Source: Nemania diffusa (Eukaryota > Ascomycota > Sordariomycetes > Xylariales > Xylariaceae). From it: DNA of 64,000 nt. Location: contig JBBPUQ010000004.1 in assembly GCA_038501195.1 (NCBI GenBank), positions 248,001-312,000 on the forward strand, read 5' to 3'. A model generated the notes under the pieces. It worked only from the letters and a program-made list of their open reading frames with translations, ran no database searches and was not told the origin of the DNA. Within the stretch, counting starts at the first letter, position 1. Each line of letters starts with the position of its first letter. The position numbers and the translations under genes are program-made. Shown piece after piece: positions 36,198-48,264 of the stretch.

Positions 36198-38175
36198 GGC
36201 GAAGGCGTTAGGCCGTAACCCGGGCCGGGGACGTGTTGTTGCTTAAGGCGGGGTGTTCGGTTGCTGCATCTGCGGAGATGCGAAAACGGTCGCGTAACTC
36301 AGGATCGCTGCCAGCTAGATCGCCAATTGCTACTGAAGAGACTTGGAATCGTCGTCAGGGCGAGCTAGGGTGCATAAATAGGTAGCGATTGTCGCGAAAA
36401 CCCAATGATCAGGAACCGAGATGTAGGACTATATATACGGCTTAGACGAGGAAAATAACGAGGACGCGACAGTGGGAGCACGCCGAGCAGACCTAAGTCG
36501 AAAGGGGGATATCAAGCGTGAAGATGATGGACGAAGAGGCCGGCTATCGGAAAGAGGACAAGGGCAGTAGGTGATATCGCTCGGGTAGGCGGAAGACTCG
36601 AAGATGCTATATACCTAGTCTAAAAAATGGTAACAGTCAGACAGATATCTTATAAGCCGAAGGCGCGTAAAGAGCACAAACAGTCAGTCACAGTCAGTGA
36701 GAGGGAAGAGAAGGACAGAGAGAGGTTTGCGTGGAGGAAACTATCAAATTAGGCGATAGAGAAGGGTTGGGTTGGGCGAGCAGACTCTCAAGGCCAACAA
36801 CATCATTTGCTCTTCTCACAGATTATGATGAACAAAATTGCAGCAGCATACCTGCACATGTACAGACAGTATCGTACTGTATTAGGTACAGAATAGTTAG
36901 GGTACCTGTGTCAATAAGTGGGTATAATACGTAAGAAGCCTATCTAGATGCTGATCTACCCACTGTAGAATACGTAGGGCAGGGACTCCCAGATAGTGTC
37001 TAAGGTAAGTAGAAAATAAAAGTACTTCAAAGCACAATAGATAAACAAGGCGTATCCAGGGTTGCGGGAGGCTTTTGGGTATTAAAGAGCGGGCGTCGTT
37101 GGGATATTCCCAGCGTTGGTGCCTATTGACGGCGAGATGTAGTTTGGTTGGAGCTAGGCTGAAGAAGCTAAGAGCTCCTCGATGGAGGAACCATGCAAGT
37201 GATGACGCCAATTGTAGTACTAGCGTGGTCGCGTTGGCAGGATTCGTACAGTACCTAAGGTAATGCTACAGTGCCTTCCTCCCTAGGTACCGAAAGCCCT
37301 AAGCCCAAGCATACTAAGTGCTTTAGGTGGTAGCACAACAACGCTCCCCTAAGTACTATACAAAGCATCTACAGTGGGTAATTAGTCGCCTAAAGTAGGG
37401 ATAAAAAAGGTACCTAGGTAGGAGGAATTAGAGGAATACTGTGCCACAGTACTCCGGACATCCTACTGTCAGCAGTGGTCAAAAATAGGTATAACAACCA
37501 CAGCTTGCTCACGTTTAGATTTGTAGTCCAGGTGTAGTAGGTGCCTATGCATAGTGCGTACCTAATCTAGAAATAAACAAAGTACAAGGTAATATCTAGT
37601 ATGTGTAGGTAGAGTATCTATGTGTTATTATTCAAGCCATAGAAACGCCACAAATGAGGGGCTATAAGGCGGGGCACTAAAGGAAGAGCTACCTAGGTAG
37701 GTAACCTAAGGTACCTACATACTACCTATGTACGTAAAATAGACAGGGGAACCGAGAACATTACGTCACTACCAGATTCAACTGATACCAGACTTTCAAG
37801 AGCTGCCCTACATGATGGTGATGGTGATGACGCCGATGACGATGAGAACAGGAATAACATGGATTCCGGGAGATCACACCCCGAAACTGTGTATCAATCA
37901 AAAAAAAAAAAAAAAAGATATCATCTCAGTAGTTGAATCTACAAACTCGACTACACGTTTGTGCACTATCCATATATTCCTTTGTTACACACGTATACAT
38001 GCCTCCATATTATTCAGATACTCAATTCTAAGACATTTCTCCTCTATTCAGCCTACTGCAAACAATAAACCGTTAGCCCGTTGATATAATAGACTACTTA
38101 CCTCAAGTCAATTGTTCTAAAGCTACCTACTCAAGAGCTATCGAATTCTGTAGTGAATCTCCTTCATCGGCCACC
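36198..38175. other. divergent intergenic region between VPS13 and the DUF3429 gene
   Basis: About 2 kb upstream of two divergently transcribed genes, so it should hold both promoters. It has no supported gene. It contains many TACCTA/TAGGTA words (37240-37740), a short GATGGT run (about 37813-37850) and a 17-nt A tract at 37900-37916. Confidence 0.6.
37900..37916 (+). repeat. poly(A) tract, 17 nt
   Basis: Seventeen consecutive A residues about 260 nt upstream of the DUF3429 start codon. Such tracts in fungal promoters can exclude nucleosomes, or this may be a retroposition scar; no flanking element is visible. Confidence 0.7.
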
Positions 38176-39512
38176 ATGCTTCGTATAAGTAGCACGAGAT
38201 CTATCCTACAGGCCTCCTCAAGAGGCGTTTCCATGCCAAAGCGGCCAATTTCTTCATTCATAGCGCCCAAATTAAATCGACGCGTCGGAGCAACAACACG
38301 CGAAGTTCCAAACACCGTATCTGCGTGCCTCTCTCCGACGGCACAGCGGACTTCCTTTGCAACCAAAACTCCCAGCGGCTTCCAGCTAGGCATTGACAAG
38401 GAGGAGGAGAAGAAGAATGCCCAGCACAAGCTCACTCCCCATCCCGAGTCGGTCACGACAGAATCTAGCGTTCGTCACCTATACGAGCCGTCGGCGCCCG
38501 GTACAAAACATCCGCCCAGAGACAGTCTAACGGACGATTTAGTAAGAATTGCCTGCTTGTAAAGGTCCCATTTCGCTCGGTATCCTAAGCTAATCCCTCG
38601 GGTTCATAGAAAACCATTCAGGACGCATTCTCCCTCACAGGTGCCCCCAAGGAACCTTACTGGCTCGGCCTTGCTGGGACTCTGCCATACCTCGGCACCT
38701 CCGTGTCTACCGTTTATCTCGCCTGGGTTCTCAACACGCCATGGCCGAGCTCTTCTACTTTCGTCAACAACCTCCTCATAGGCCAAGATACGGCAGGTAA
38801 AATACTAGCTACGCTCGAGCCTATTCAGCTAGGCTACGGCGCCGTCATTATCAGTTTCCTAGGCGCTATACACTGGGGTCTAGAATACACCGAGAAGGTG
38901 CCCGACAAAGTCCGTACACGGTTTCGATACGGACTAGGGGTTGCGGCCCCCATAGTGGCCTGGCCGACTCTCTTTATGCCGGTTGAGTTCGCGCTGACAA
39001 CGCAATTTGCTGCCTTTGTGGCGCTTTATTTCGCCGATTCGCGGGCTACCGTACGCGGCTGGGCTCCGGCTTGGTACAGCACGTACCGCTTCGCGTTGAC
39101 TGCTGTCGTAGGCGTTGCCATTACTATCAGCCTGATCGGGAGAGCTAAGGTCGGGGACGCAAGCCCTCGACTCACGGGACTGAGCGAGAAGTTTCATGAA
39201 CGACGCGGCGAGGAATCATACACTAAAAAGTGGCAGGACTTAGAGGAGAAAGAAAAGATCAAAGTGAAAAAGCAAGAGGAGGAGGCTGAGGATAAGAAAA
39301 AGGAAGAAGAGAAGGAAAGCAAATCAGGTAAGGAAGACAAGAAAGAAAAGGGAGGAAAGGAACAGAAGGAAGAGCAGGGGGAGAAAGAAGAACAGAAAGA
39401 GCAGGGGAAAGACACGGCGAAAGAGCAAGAGAAGTCTGACAGCGATGGAGACGGTAAGCAGGAAGATGGGAAAGAAAAGAGTGGTAAGAAAGATAAGAGT
39501 GATGAGAACTAA
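38176..39512 (+). CDS. DUF3429 mitochondrial membrane protein
   Basis: Two exons, 38176-38541 and 38622-39512, join to 418 residues. The donor is GTAAGA, the acceptor TTCAG, and the junction reads LTDDLDAFSLTGAPKEPYW. The N-terminus is rich in Arg and Ser with no acids (MLRISSTRSILQASSRG), a good mitochondrial presequence. DUF3429 follows: YWLGLAGTLPYLGTS, then LGYGAVIISFLGAIHWG with its invariant HWG, then LYFADSRA, with about five hydrophobic segments between residues about 135 and 285. The remaining 130 residues are almost entirely Lys, Glu, Asp, Gln and Gly, a highly charged tail encoded by a purine-only-looking strand (39235-39505). The family includes TMEM69-like proteins of the mitochondrial inner membrane with no defined reaction. 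The charged tail is longer than I expect for the family and may vary between species. Confidence 0.85.
39235..39505 (+). repeat. purine-rich segment coding for a Lys/Glu tail
   Basis: The plus strand is mostly A and G for about 270 nt (AAG, GAG and GAA codons), encoding the charged C-terminal tail of the DUF3429 protein. The strand asymmetry could allow triplex or R-loop formation; this is inference. Confidence 0.6.
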
Positions 39513-39954
39513 ATCATGGGACATGATAACGACTTTATGATTTGAGCTTCATTATTGGCATTCCCCTATTGTTTGGGACGGCAGCATCAGGCTGGTCATC
39601 TACATACCTTATTGTTTAGTCGACCTAGGGTTTCTAAACTATTAATTTTAGTCTAATATGTCATTACCGCAGGCACAGCTGTCATGCCATAGCGAGCTAC
39701 TAGATAGCAGCCTGACATGTTGCGTCATCGTGACATGCTCCGAGTATTCTCGGGGATTATATAGAGCCAGCGGGCAAGTAATCTATTACCTCGGTTCTCT
39801 GGTTTATACTAATACCATTAAGATCTTGTCTTCAGCATAAAACTTTGCTGAGACGTATAGGGGGCCTGTTCGGCTCCGTGATTCTAGGCCTACTCTTGCA
39901 ACGGCGTCGTCCCATTCTCTCGAATATCCCAGAGTAAAACTATATATATAGATC
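39513..39954. other. short intergenic region
   Basis: Terminator region of the DUF3429 gene and promoter of the CCG-9 gene. A TATATATATAG run (about 39942-39952) lies immediately before the proposed CCG-9 start codon. Confidence 0.55.
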
Positions 39955-42826
39955 ATGTCGTCAGCAGATCATAAGGCAGCCTTTTTCGCCAGCTGCTCAT
40001 CCAGCACGAAGCACCATTGGAGCCCGCTCGTAGAGAAAGATAGCCAGTTCGCGCCTTCACTCACAGTACGTATGGCCCAGGTATTCCTAAACCCGTCATC
40101 TAGCAGCCAGCCGACATTCTCCTTCCCAGCCGCTCTTCATAGGTATCGCCTACGCCGCCTCGGAAGAGGAAATCATAGTGTCGATGGCCTTCCACGACCA
40201 TACATACCTCGTCGACTACACAATCGAGCACCTACCACTTAAGAGGGGCGGGCCGCAGAAGAAGAACCTCATTGCCGAGTTCGTGATCGATGCCGCGAGA
40301 CAGTACGAGCATGAGAATAACGTCAAGTTCATCGGCGCCGCGATGCCGAAGCGGCTTGTGGAGATGAGTCCCAGGCTCTGTTCCCGGCTCTGGTTGGATC
40401 TGGACGTGGTTCCCCTCGTTATCTCGTATAGGCCGGAGAAAGATCGCTTTTGGATTGCTAGGAATGTTGACGAGCAGGCGGACTCGATGGCTCGTAAATG
40501 TGGTAAGCAAGCATTATAGCTTCAGGAACTCCTAGAGCCCATGAATAACCGAGAATAAGAATCATTGCTGACTCTACATATAAACAGTCATGTAAGCAAC
40601 GCACTCCTAGCCCTATTGTAGGGTCGGATAAGAGTGCTGATAGTAATATGACGAAAGGTTCTTCGGTCCATCTCTGGCTCCAATACTTCAAGTTGGCTTC
40701 CGAGGCGTGGTGATGGGCGACTCGGCGTTCAGGGCAAATATGGCTACGCTGGAGGACCACCGAGCGCTCTGTGGCGAGGCGACTTGGGCCGCGATGATGC
40801 AGTATGCCACGATATTAAAGGAAAAGAAGACTAGGATCGCATTCTTTAGCTCAACGCCACAGGGCGGAGGAGTAGCACTCATGCGGCACGCTCGTGAGTA
40901 TTATCGAAAATCGTGTTCTATCCTACTTCGACCAACGTCGTGGCAGCGTTACACACCTTTGAGACTTGAAAAAGCTGAGTAAAGCGGTAGACTAACTCCT
41001 GATGATGTTGAAGTACGTCGTTTCTCGCGTCTTATAGGGGTCGATCTAAACTGGTATGGTGAGTGATCCCTTGTTCGTATGCGTACCTAAATTATCAAAT
41101 CACTATTACTTTCTTTTCGCCTCTCTGTTTCAGGAGATCAGAGGCCATTCCGGTAACCCTTGTTATATACAATATCGTCTAACCCTACCAGTACCAAAAC
41201 CACGACCGGGTGTCTTTCGAAGCACCAAGGACATGCACAACATTCTCCAGGGCGTCAATAAACCCGACAAACGCTTGACTCAAGATGAGCAAGACGAAAT
41301 AACCGATTGGATAACCCATAATGCCAAAACCTACTGGCTTTCTTCCGGCGGTCCCCTTCGTCCCGTTGAAGAAGGCGGCGCACACGTCATTGTGGTAGGC
41401 GCATCACCTAACCCCTATTGATATCTAATCAAACGTGATGTGTAGCTTGTCTATTGCAAAACTAACCCGCGGATATTTAGGTCGACGATCCGCAAATGCC
41501 TACATTAATTCCCCTCATCAAGAAGCTCACTCCAAACCGACCGGTAATCTACCGCTCGCACATTCAAATACGCAGCGACTTGATAGAGGAGAAAGGCTCG
41601 CCTCAGAACGAAGCGTGGGGATTCCTATGGGAAGCGATCCGCCACTCGGACCTGTTCATCTCCCATCCTATTCCCGAATTCGTCCCCAAAGAGATACCGA
41701 GGGACATGGTGGCCTACATGCCAGCGACTACAGACTGGTGAGATTATCATTTGTTTCGGTAGAAATATAGACTACTTACAAGTCAAAGGCTTGATGGCTT
41801 GAACAAGCCCCTTAGCAAATGGGCAAGTAGCTATTATCTGAACCTGTACAACCGAGAGTGTGCCTCTCATCAGATGTAAGCAACACACCATAACTACATG
41901 AAAGCTATGAATCCAAGACTCACATCAAAAGGACGCAACTTCTGTACCCCAAACGTGAGAGAACCTCTAACTCGCACGATAGTCTATCACTCACTATCTA
42001 CAGGAAACTATATCGTTCAAATCGCCCGCTTCGACCCAGCAAAGGGAATCCCCGCGGCCCTCGACGCATACGCCTCATTCCGCACCCGCGCCTCAAAAGC
42101 CGGCATCAGCGCGCAGGACATTCCCCAGCTCGTAATGTAAGCGTCCCTCCCTCGCCCTCCCCCATCCTTCCAGACCAAACCGCCAACAACAGGCGCACCA
42201 GAGCGGGAAACAGCTCAATCGACGACCCGGACGCAGGCCTCGTCTTCGACGAAGCCCTGACGCAGATCGAGGCGCGGTACCCGGCCCTCCTCCCCGACAT
42301 CAGCATCATGCGCCTGCAGGCCAACGACCAGCTCCTCAACGCCCTCGTCGCCCACGCGCGCGTCGTGCTCCAGCTCTCGACGCGCGAGGGCTTCGAGGTC
42401 AAGGTGTCGGAGGCGCTGCACGCCGGGCGGCCGGTGATCGCGACGCGCGCCGGCGGCATCCCCATCCAGGTGCGCGACGGCGCGAACGCGTTCCTCGTCG
42501 CGCCCGGCGACCACGAGGCCGTCGCTGCGCGTCTCGTGCAGATTTTCCGCGATCGTGGCTTGTGGGAGCGCATGAGCGGCGCGGCGACGGCGGGGGTGAG
42601 TGATGAGGTCGGCACGGTTGGTAATGCGCTTTGCTGGTATTACCTCGCTGCTAAGCTCGCTGCGGCGGGCGGGACTGGCGATGCTAGGTTTCCGGGGAAT
42701 TGTCGTTGGATTAACGATTTGGCGCGCATGGAGGCGGGATATCCTTATGAGGAGGGAGAAAATCGTCTCCCGCGGAGATTCACCGAGGAGAAGGAGAAGC
42801 TGAGTGAGCCGGGAGTAGCATCTTGA
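39955..42826 (+). CDS. ccg-9: trehalose phosphorylase/synthase, CCG-9 family (GT4)
   Basis: Eleven exons give 695 residues: 39955-40069, 40143-40502, 40588-40591, 40658-40893, 41014-41058, 41192-41394, 41481-41737, 41789-41875, 41932-41954, 42004-42136 and 42202-42826. Each junction restores family sequence, for example ARKCVMFFGPSL, RHALRRFSRL, NWYVPKPRPGV, VIVVDDPQMP, TTDWLDGLNKP, LLYPKRNYIVQIARFD and QLVIAGNSSIDD. The GT4 glycosyltransferase core is at the C-terminal half, with QLSTREGFEVKVSEAL and the following RPVIATRAGGIP forming the sugar-nucleotide/phosphate-binding part. The family reversibly makes trehalose from glucose and glucose-1-phosphate; in Neurospora the homologue is clock-controlled gene 9. 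Product acts in the cytosol. The N-terminal 38 residues are weakly conserved, so the start is the least certain part. Exon 11 could instead begin at 42193, adding three residues. The third exon is only 4 nt. Confidence 0.92.
40588..40591 (+). other. 4-nt microexon (TCAT) of the CCG-9 gene
   Basis: The upstream exon ends TGT G at 40502 (donor GTAAGC) and the next recognisable exon starts G TTC TTC at 40658. Joining them directly gives the wrong frame and no other acceptor is possible, because an in-frame stop lies at about 40643. Inserting TCAT, which sits between AACAG and a second GTAAGC, restores TGT GTC ATG TTC TTC, reading CVMFFGP where homologues read C-hydrophobic-M-aromatic-FGP. The flanking introns are 85 and 66 nt. 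Confidence 0.8.
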
Positions 42827-44068
42827 TCTCCTTTCTGATAGTTTTTGGACACTCTGCACCCAGATCTCTAATTCCAAAAGGATCTAGATAAAGTCGTGCT
42901 ACTACACTAACGGGAAATGACATCTTGGCGTCCATATATATTATATATGCTTTGAAACCAGCCGGTCACAGATGATGCTGATTCCCGGCTCGTTTGTTCT
43001 CCAACGCAGGGATGCGGTATGCTATCTACAAGGATTTCCCTGATTGTCAGTGTACATACTATATCGTGCAGAATTTGGTTGATACGCCTCACGACCCAGA
43101 ATGCCGGGCTATATAATAATATAAGTATCTAGGATCCCCCGGGCAAATGAAAACAACACTAGCTCTACACAACACACGTGGCTGCTCTCTGGTTTCAGCA
43201 TCGCTAACGACTAATCTGATGATGTGATTAGTTCGATTGGGAAATAAAATCGGGCGGGTAGTTTGCAACCGGTATCTGTCGATTGCCGCGACCTCGTGGG
43301 GGGTACATACAAACTGTCACATATCTGTTGCATCTGGACCCGAGGGACAAGGTAATTATCTCTTGGTGAGATGACGGCGCATGTGCCTATCTCGTGAAGA
43401 CGATGAGATCCTCAGTATCCTATCCAATCCACACCAGCTAAGTAGGCCAATGATCAGAGTCGAATTTCATTACAGCCGACCTCATAGGGGTAATAAGGTG
43501 GGTGAACGCAGACGGGGCGATCGACTGCCAAGACCTACCTAGCCCTATATATATAAGTGCATAACGATCGTACCTACATGCAGCGTTAACAAAACCCCTT
43601 GCGCTCGGCCCGGCGCCGAGAAAATAGATTGCCCATATCCGCGGACTTGCACTAGCCGACCGAGTCGATGGAGCCGATGACGCCGCGGAGATGCCAGAGA
43701 CTGCTAACATCGACCGACTTAAGCACGACTAATTCTGACACATAAAATCGCATTTCCGCTCGCGTTTCGAACGACATGGCATGATATGGAGCTGAGTCAC
43801 GAAATGTTTTCTGTTGCTGGACTGAACATGTCCGAAGTCTCTCCCGGCCAGTTCCGAGAAGAAAAAGCCTGCGTCGTATTTGATATAAATAGGTAGGTAG
43901 GTGCATGTAGACAGATAACCCCCTTGATAAGTATCGATGGATGTCTTATTGAGCGAGAAACCTAAAGCGCCACTTAGAATCCTCTAGTCCCCCACGTTTT
44001 CATCCCCCTCTTCAGATCATCGACATCTACAGAACGAATACATACTTTTTTACATTCAGGGTCCAACC
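42827..44068. other. intergenic region and flavohemoglobin promoter
   Basis: No supported gene. Contains the 3' flank of the CCG-9 gene and, towards the right, a promoter with a TATA box for the flavohemoglobin gene. Confidence 0.6.
43884..43891 (+). promoter_or_regulatory. TATA box (TATAAATA)
   Basis: A canonical TATAAATA lies 178 nt upstream of the flavohemoglobin ATG, a reasonable distance for an inducible fungal gene with a 5' UTR of about 100-150 nt. Inducible NO-stress genes often carry TATA boxes. Confidence 0.5.
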
Positions 44069-45353
44069 ATGACTGCTTCCTTGACACCCACACAAATAGC
44101 CACCGTGAAAGCGACGGCGCCGGCTCTAAAGGAGCACGGTGAGACAATTACTAGCTTATTTTACAAGAACCTCCTAGACGCCAACCCCGGTCTGCGCAAC
44201 GTCTTCAACGAAGCCAACCAGGTCGGCGGCGCACAGCCCCGTGCCCTTGCCGGTGCTGTCTTCGCCTACGCCACATACGTAGATGATCTTGCGAAGCTCG
44301 GTGCTGCCGTCGAGCGAATCGCACACAAGCATGCCAGCCTCAACGTCCAGCCCGAGCACTATCCCATCGTGGGCAAGTTCCTCCTCGAGGCTGTGGCCAC
44401 AGTGTTGGGTGATGCATGCACGCCTGAGATAGTAGATGCTGTAAGTCTAATGCTGCGCAATGGGGGTCCTTTTCCAAGAGCAATGAACACACATTGACAT
44501 AAGTTTTGAATAGTGGACGGCCGCATACGCGTGTCTCGCTGATATCTTTATCAATCGAGAACAACAGATATATACCGCTTTCGAGAACTGGACCGGTTGG
44601 AGACGATTTAAGATCCAGAAGAAGGTGGCCGAGTCTACGGAGATCACCAGCTTCTACCTCAGGCCTGAAGATGGCGTGACCCTTCCTCGGTACCTACCGG
44701 GGCAATACATCAGCCTGCAGCTTTACATTCCTAAACTTGGCCTGAAGCAGCCCAGACAGTATTCCCTCAGCGACTCTCCCGGAGGCGATTATTATCGGAT
44801 CAGTGTCAAAAAGGAGACAGGCAAGCAGGTAGACACGCCGGGGTTAATATCCAACATGCTGCATGACGAACTCAACGAGGGGGACGTAGTAGAGCTTACG
44901 CATCCTGCTGGCGAGTTCTTCGTGCGCATTGAAGAGGAGACACCCCTAGTGCTCATCTCGGCAGGGGTTGGCATCACGCCCATGATCTCTATTCTGAACA
45001 GCGCTGTGGCCGCGGCATCTTCGAGGACCATCTCTCTTATACACGGTGCTCGTGGTTCCGAGGTTCGAGCATTCGCCGAGACGCTGAAACGTGCCTCTCA
45101 GCTTCCTAATATACAGGCAACCGCGTTTTTATCCATGCTCAAAGGTGGCGAGGTCGAGGGTGTGGATTATAATTTCGAGGGGCGGGTGAACCTGGGCAAG
45201 GTCAGCCCAGAACGTCTGTTCACGAATGATCCGACTGCTGATTATTACGTCTGTGGCCCGCTGTCGTTTATGACAGACGTTCAACAATATCTCCTCAGCC
45301 ACAGCGTGAGTCAGGATAGGATTCGCCTAGAGATTTTCGGGGTTGGGAATTGA
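44069..45353 (+). CDS. flavohemoglobin (nitric oxide dioxygenase)
   Basis: Two exons, 44069-44440 and 44514-45353, join to 403 residues, the normal full length. The GTAAGT donor and the TAG acceptor give VDAWTAAYACLAD. The globin domain (about 1-145) has the distal Tyr (Y32 in LFYKNLL) and Gln56, and the proximal His88 in AHKHASL. The FAD domain (about 155-260) shows RQYSLSD and GDYYRISVK. The NAD(P)H domain shows ISAGVGITPMISIL, then YYVCGPLSFM, and ends IRLEIFG. It oxidises nitric oxide to nitrate with O2 and NAD(P)H, protecting against nitrosative stress, in cytosol or mitochondria; no targeting leader is visible here. The start has an ACCATG context and matches the family N-terminus. No defect is seen. 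Confidence 0.96.
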
Positions 45354-48036
45354 CCAAAGGGTAAGATCGGAGACAATAAACCAACATATCATCGTTCGAC
45401 TCGTCTTCCGCCAAGCAAGCGATCTCGTTTAAGGTTTCATCTTCATTCGGCAATTGGATTCCTCCTATTCGTCTAAGACGGCGTCAGCAGGGGTGAAACC
45501 GGTTATAAAAAAAAGAGAATCGAGACTCGACAGCTCCCAGGCAAAGCAAGGGATGTAGGAAATGTTAGCCTTTTGTTTTGAGTACGTGCTGAGACTGCTG
45601 GTTTCAAGAACTTCAGCTACACGGTGTAATGTATACATACTAGATAATGTGAATCCCGCCATATGGGATCAAGAGATCTTGTCCTAGGGTGGGACTTGGG
45701 CAACTTCTCCCAAAACGCGTAGGCGGGATATGACAACGTTCCACATAGTCTCAAGCCCGCCGCTTTCATCGTTACGTTACTGAGAGGCTCATGCAGGGGA
45801 AGACGGCAAAACGGCAAGATTCTCGCTGTCGAGGCCTCAGCGGAATGATCGAGTGCTCCGCGAGATGCTGTTCCCAGTTCAAAAGCTCATCTCAGATTAC
45901 CACCTTCCCGCTTTCGCTTCCTCCTGTGTTAAGTTTAGCTGGTGTATTATATCGAGGATGCTGATTGGGCACCAAACGAGAGCACACGAAAAGGTAAATA
46001 GAGATCGAGCATAACATTCCGTACGGAACATTTCTAAGGCCTTGAGAGACGTGAGCCCATCTCATCATTCTGTCCCGATCCCCACATTGAACCCACCATG
46101 TTTATCCTCAATCCCAGTTCAGCTCAGAAGAAGTGTATTATGGGCGCATCGTGGCGTTTGAGCAACATTCTCGGATACCCCGATGCATCAGAAAACTTGC
46201 GCATTTTATTATGTCCCTGTTGCGAGATTCTTCACCAAATTGATAACCCTATAATTCCCAATAAATTTTCATAATGTAACTCATGTATGGGAGGTAGGAT
46301 CGTAAGATTAGAAGATATCAAACCTACGATGACCCCAGCATGTTTCATCTGAAAGTGTACCCTTTCTACTGGGTATACAGGGTTGAGATGTCGAAGTCGT
46401 TACTAGAAAGACGCCTAGCAGGTTAATCTGGAAATTTGGTAATTTTCTTGAGATAATTGATATTCTGCATATGGTTTGTGGACTTGTGAAGCTCGAGCCG
46501 TTGAAGCTTTGTACCCCCACTCTAGCGTGCACGACTAAAAGTAAAAGGCCTCCCACGGGTTCATCATCCCGAGACGCCTCTTAAGGCTGGACTACGGCCG
46601 TGTGTACATATTATCTTGAAGAAGCGATCTACACACATAATTACAAGGTCCAGCTGATCTAATCTACTGCCTTCTACAATAGCCGCCTTGAGCTAATATT
46701 TTATCTACGTACCTATTTCTCCATAGCTGTGTTTGCTTTATGCCTGCACTTATTTTGTTGCATACTTGACCAAGCTTGGAAAAAGAGACACCTTTGCACT
46801 ACCTTCTCAACGAGCGCATATGATGCACCAACGGCACTAACCCCTGTATCGCCATATAATTTTCACGTGGCAGCTGCAATTTGGGTAGCGATGCGGCCAA
46901 TTTGGTCTCTACCCCGATCTAAGCGGATCACATGTTTGCTTCAAGCAACTAGGTTATAATGAAGAACAAACAAATTATATGCTCATCATGCTCGTCATGC
47001 TCGTCATGCTCGTCATGCTCATCTTGCTCATCTATCATTGTATTAGTCATTTCATGTAAGGAGCTTAAGCCTTGCCACACCAAAATAACAATTGTATACT
47101 TTGAGCAGTCACTTTGTCCCGCCATATCGACGAATACGAATATGGATTACTGTGTTGGTTAAATAAGGGTAATGGTATTTCACCGTGAAGACTCGTTCCG
47201 CAAGATCTAATACCCTCCGTATCTACCCATGAACACCTATTGTCTATAAAAGTCCTAGATCTCGTCGTCGCGTGTCTTACTATGCTGTAAATCGGCATGC
47301 AGATGTATCCAGTTGTGCAACACGGCACCGGTGCTGTGGTACACAATTAGTACAAGTTTCTCTACACTCTGAGTTGGTAACTGGGGAAGGATAATGCATG
47401 TCCGCTCGTAATATTGTATCCATTTTTGTGCCTATTATTTGGATTCGGACGATCTCGGTGATATCGGTCGTAATATTACGACCTAACATACCCGAGGCTA
47501 CGGTTCTTCGAATCTAACATCTTGAACCCTGTCTGAAGATACGCCGAATGACGTATGACCACGAGGCTGTTATAGAAGTACACACGAAGGAAGCAGATCT
47601 CTAGGTCCCTAAATAGATCAATGCCGTGTATTAGTATACGTGTAGTTCCGTTAAAACACTCTTTGTATCATAACTCGGAAGCGTTGAGGAAGCTAGCTAT
47701 GATAGATGGAAATAGCGTAATGGCACAGAAGCGGATCATATAAAGACATTTTACCCATAATTCAAGTTAAATATTTGAGCTTGGCCTTATCCTGGACGAA
47801 TCGAAGCCAGCCAGAGAGATTTAAGCTTGAAATGGACGAATTCTAGAGTGCCAGAACTAGCACAACTAAGTAAAGCACTAACTAGTTTAAACGTGATCTT
47901 ATATATAGAAATATGATTTAGACAGCTATAGTTGAATCAATTCTATCCCCGGGCCTGGGGGGGTTGTTTATATTTAATATTCATGATGAAAGTCAACTTG
48001 ATCCGCTAAAACAAGGCGAATACTGGGAACGCAATC
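45354..48036. other. gene-poor region
   Basis: No intact gene is supported. The first few hundred bases are the 3' flank of the flavohemoglobin gene. Composition becomes AT-rich after about 47.5 kb. A 9-nt tandem repeat lies at 46982-47034. Confidence 0.55.
46982..47034 (+). repeat. 9-nt tandem repeat (CTCGTCATG)
   Basis: Five to six copies of CTCRTCATG with one or two substitutions. A 67-residue frame across it reads as repeated Cys-Ser-Ser but has no other coding support. Confidence 0.85.
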
Positions 48037-48264
48037 ATGACGACAGCCATACCAAACCGAAAAGCATGTGACCGATGTCACAACCTCAAGCTACCGCCGA
48101 ATCACGGACCCTACAAGCGATGCTTAAAGTCAAATCAGTCATGCGCCTCCAGCCCCTCCCTTCGCGATCGTAAGAAAGCAGTTTCGCTCGGGCCTGGATT
48201 TGGAATCAGGGAGATACCACGCAAATACGGCCCGGCCCGCTTCAGGGCTCCTACCAATGTGCTA
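48037..48264 (+). pseudogene. relic of a Zn(II)2Cys6 transcription factor DNA-binding domain
   Basis: The frame begins with an ATG and reads RKACDRCHNLKL, the classic first half of a fungal binuclear zinc cluster, followed by RCLKSNQSCASSPSLRDRKK, the second half plus basic region. The six-cysteine pattern is broken. After LKL the expected third cysteine is absent, and the expected fourth is Tyr (codon TAC), one TpG to TpA change from Cys TGC. Only four of six cysteines remain, so a zinc cluster could not fold. The frame ends after 76 residues with no activator region, and downstream frames are full of stops. It lies about 3 kb upstream of the PKS on the same strand, where a pathway regulator would be plausible. 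That link is inference. Confidence 0.65.

Noticed and set aside
43438..43906. Minus-strand frames upstream of flavohemoglobin
   Set aside because: They overlap the promoter with its TATA box and show no family features.
46959..47162. Cys-Ser-Ser repeat peptide
   Set aside because: Explained by the 9-nt tandem repeat; no other coding support.
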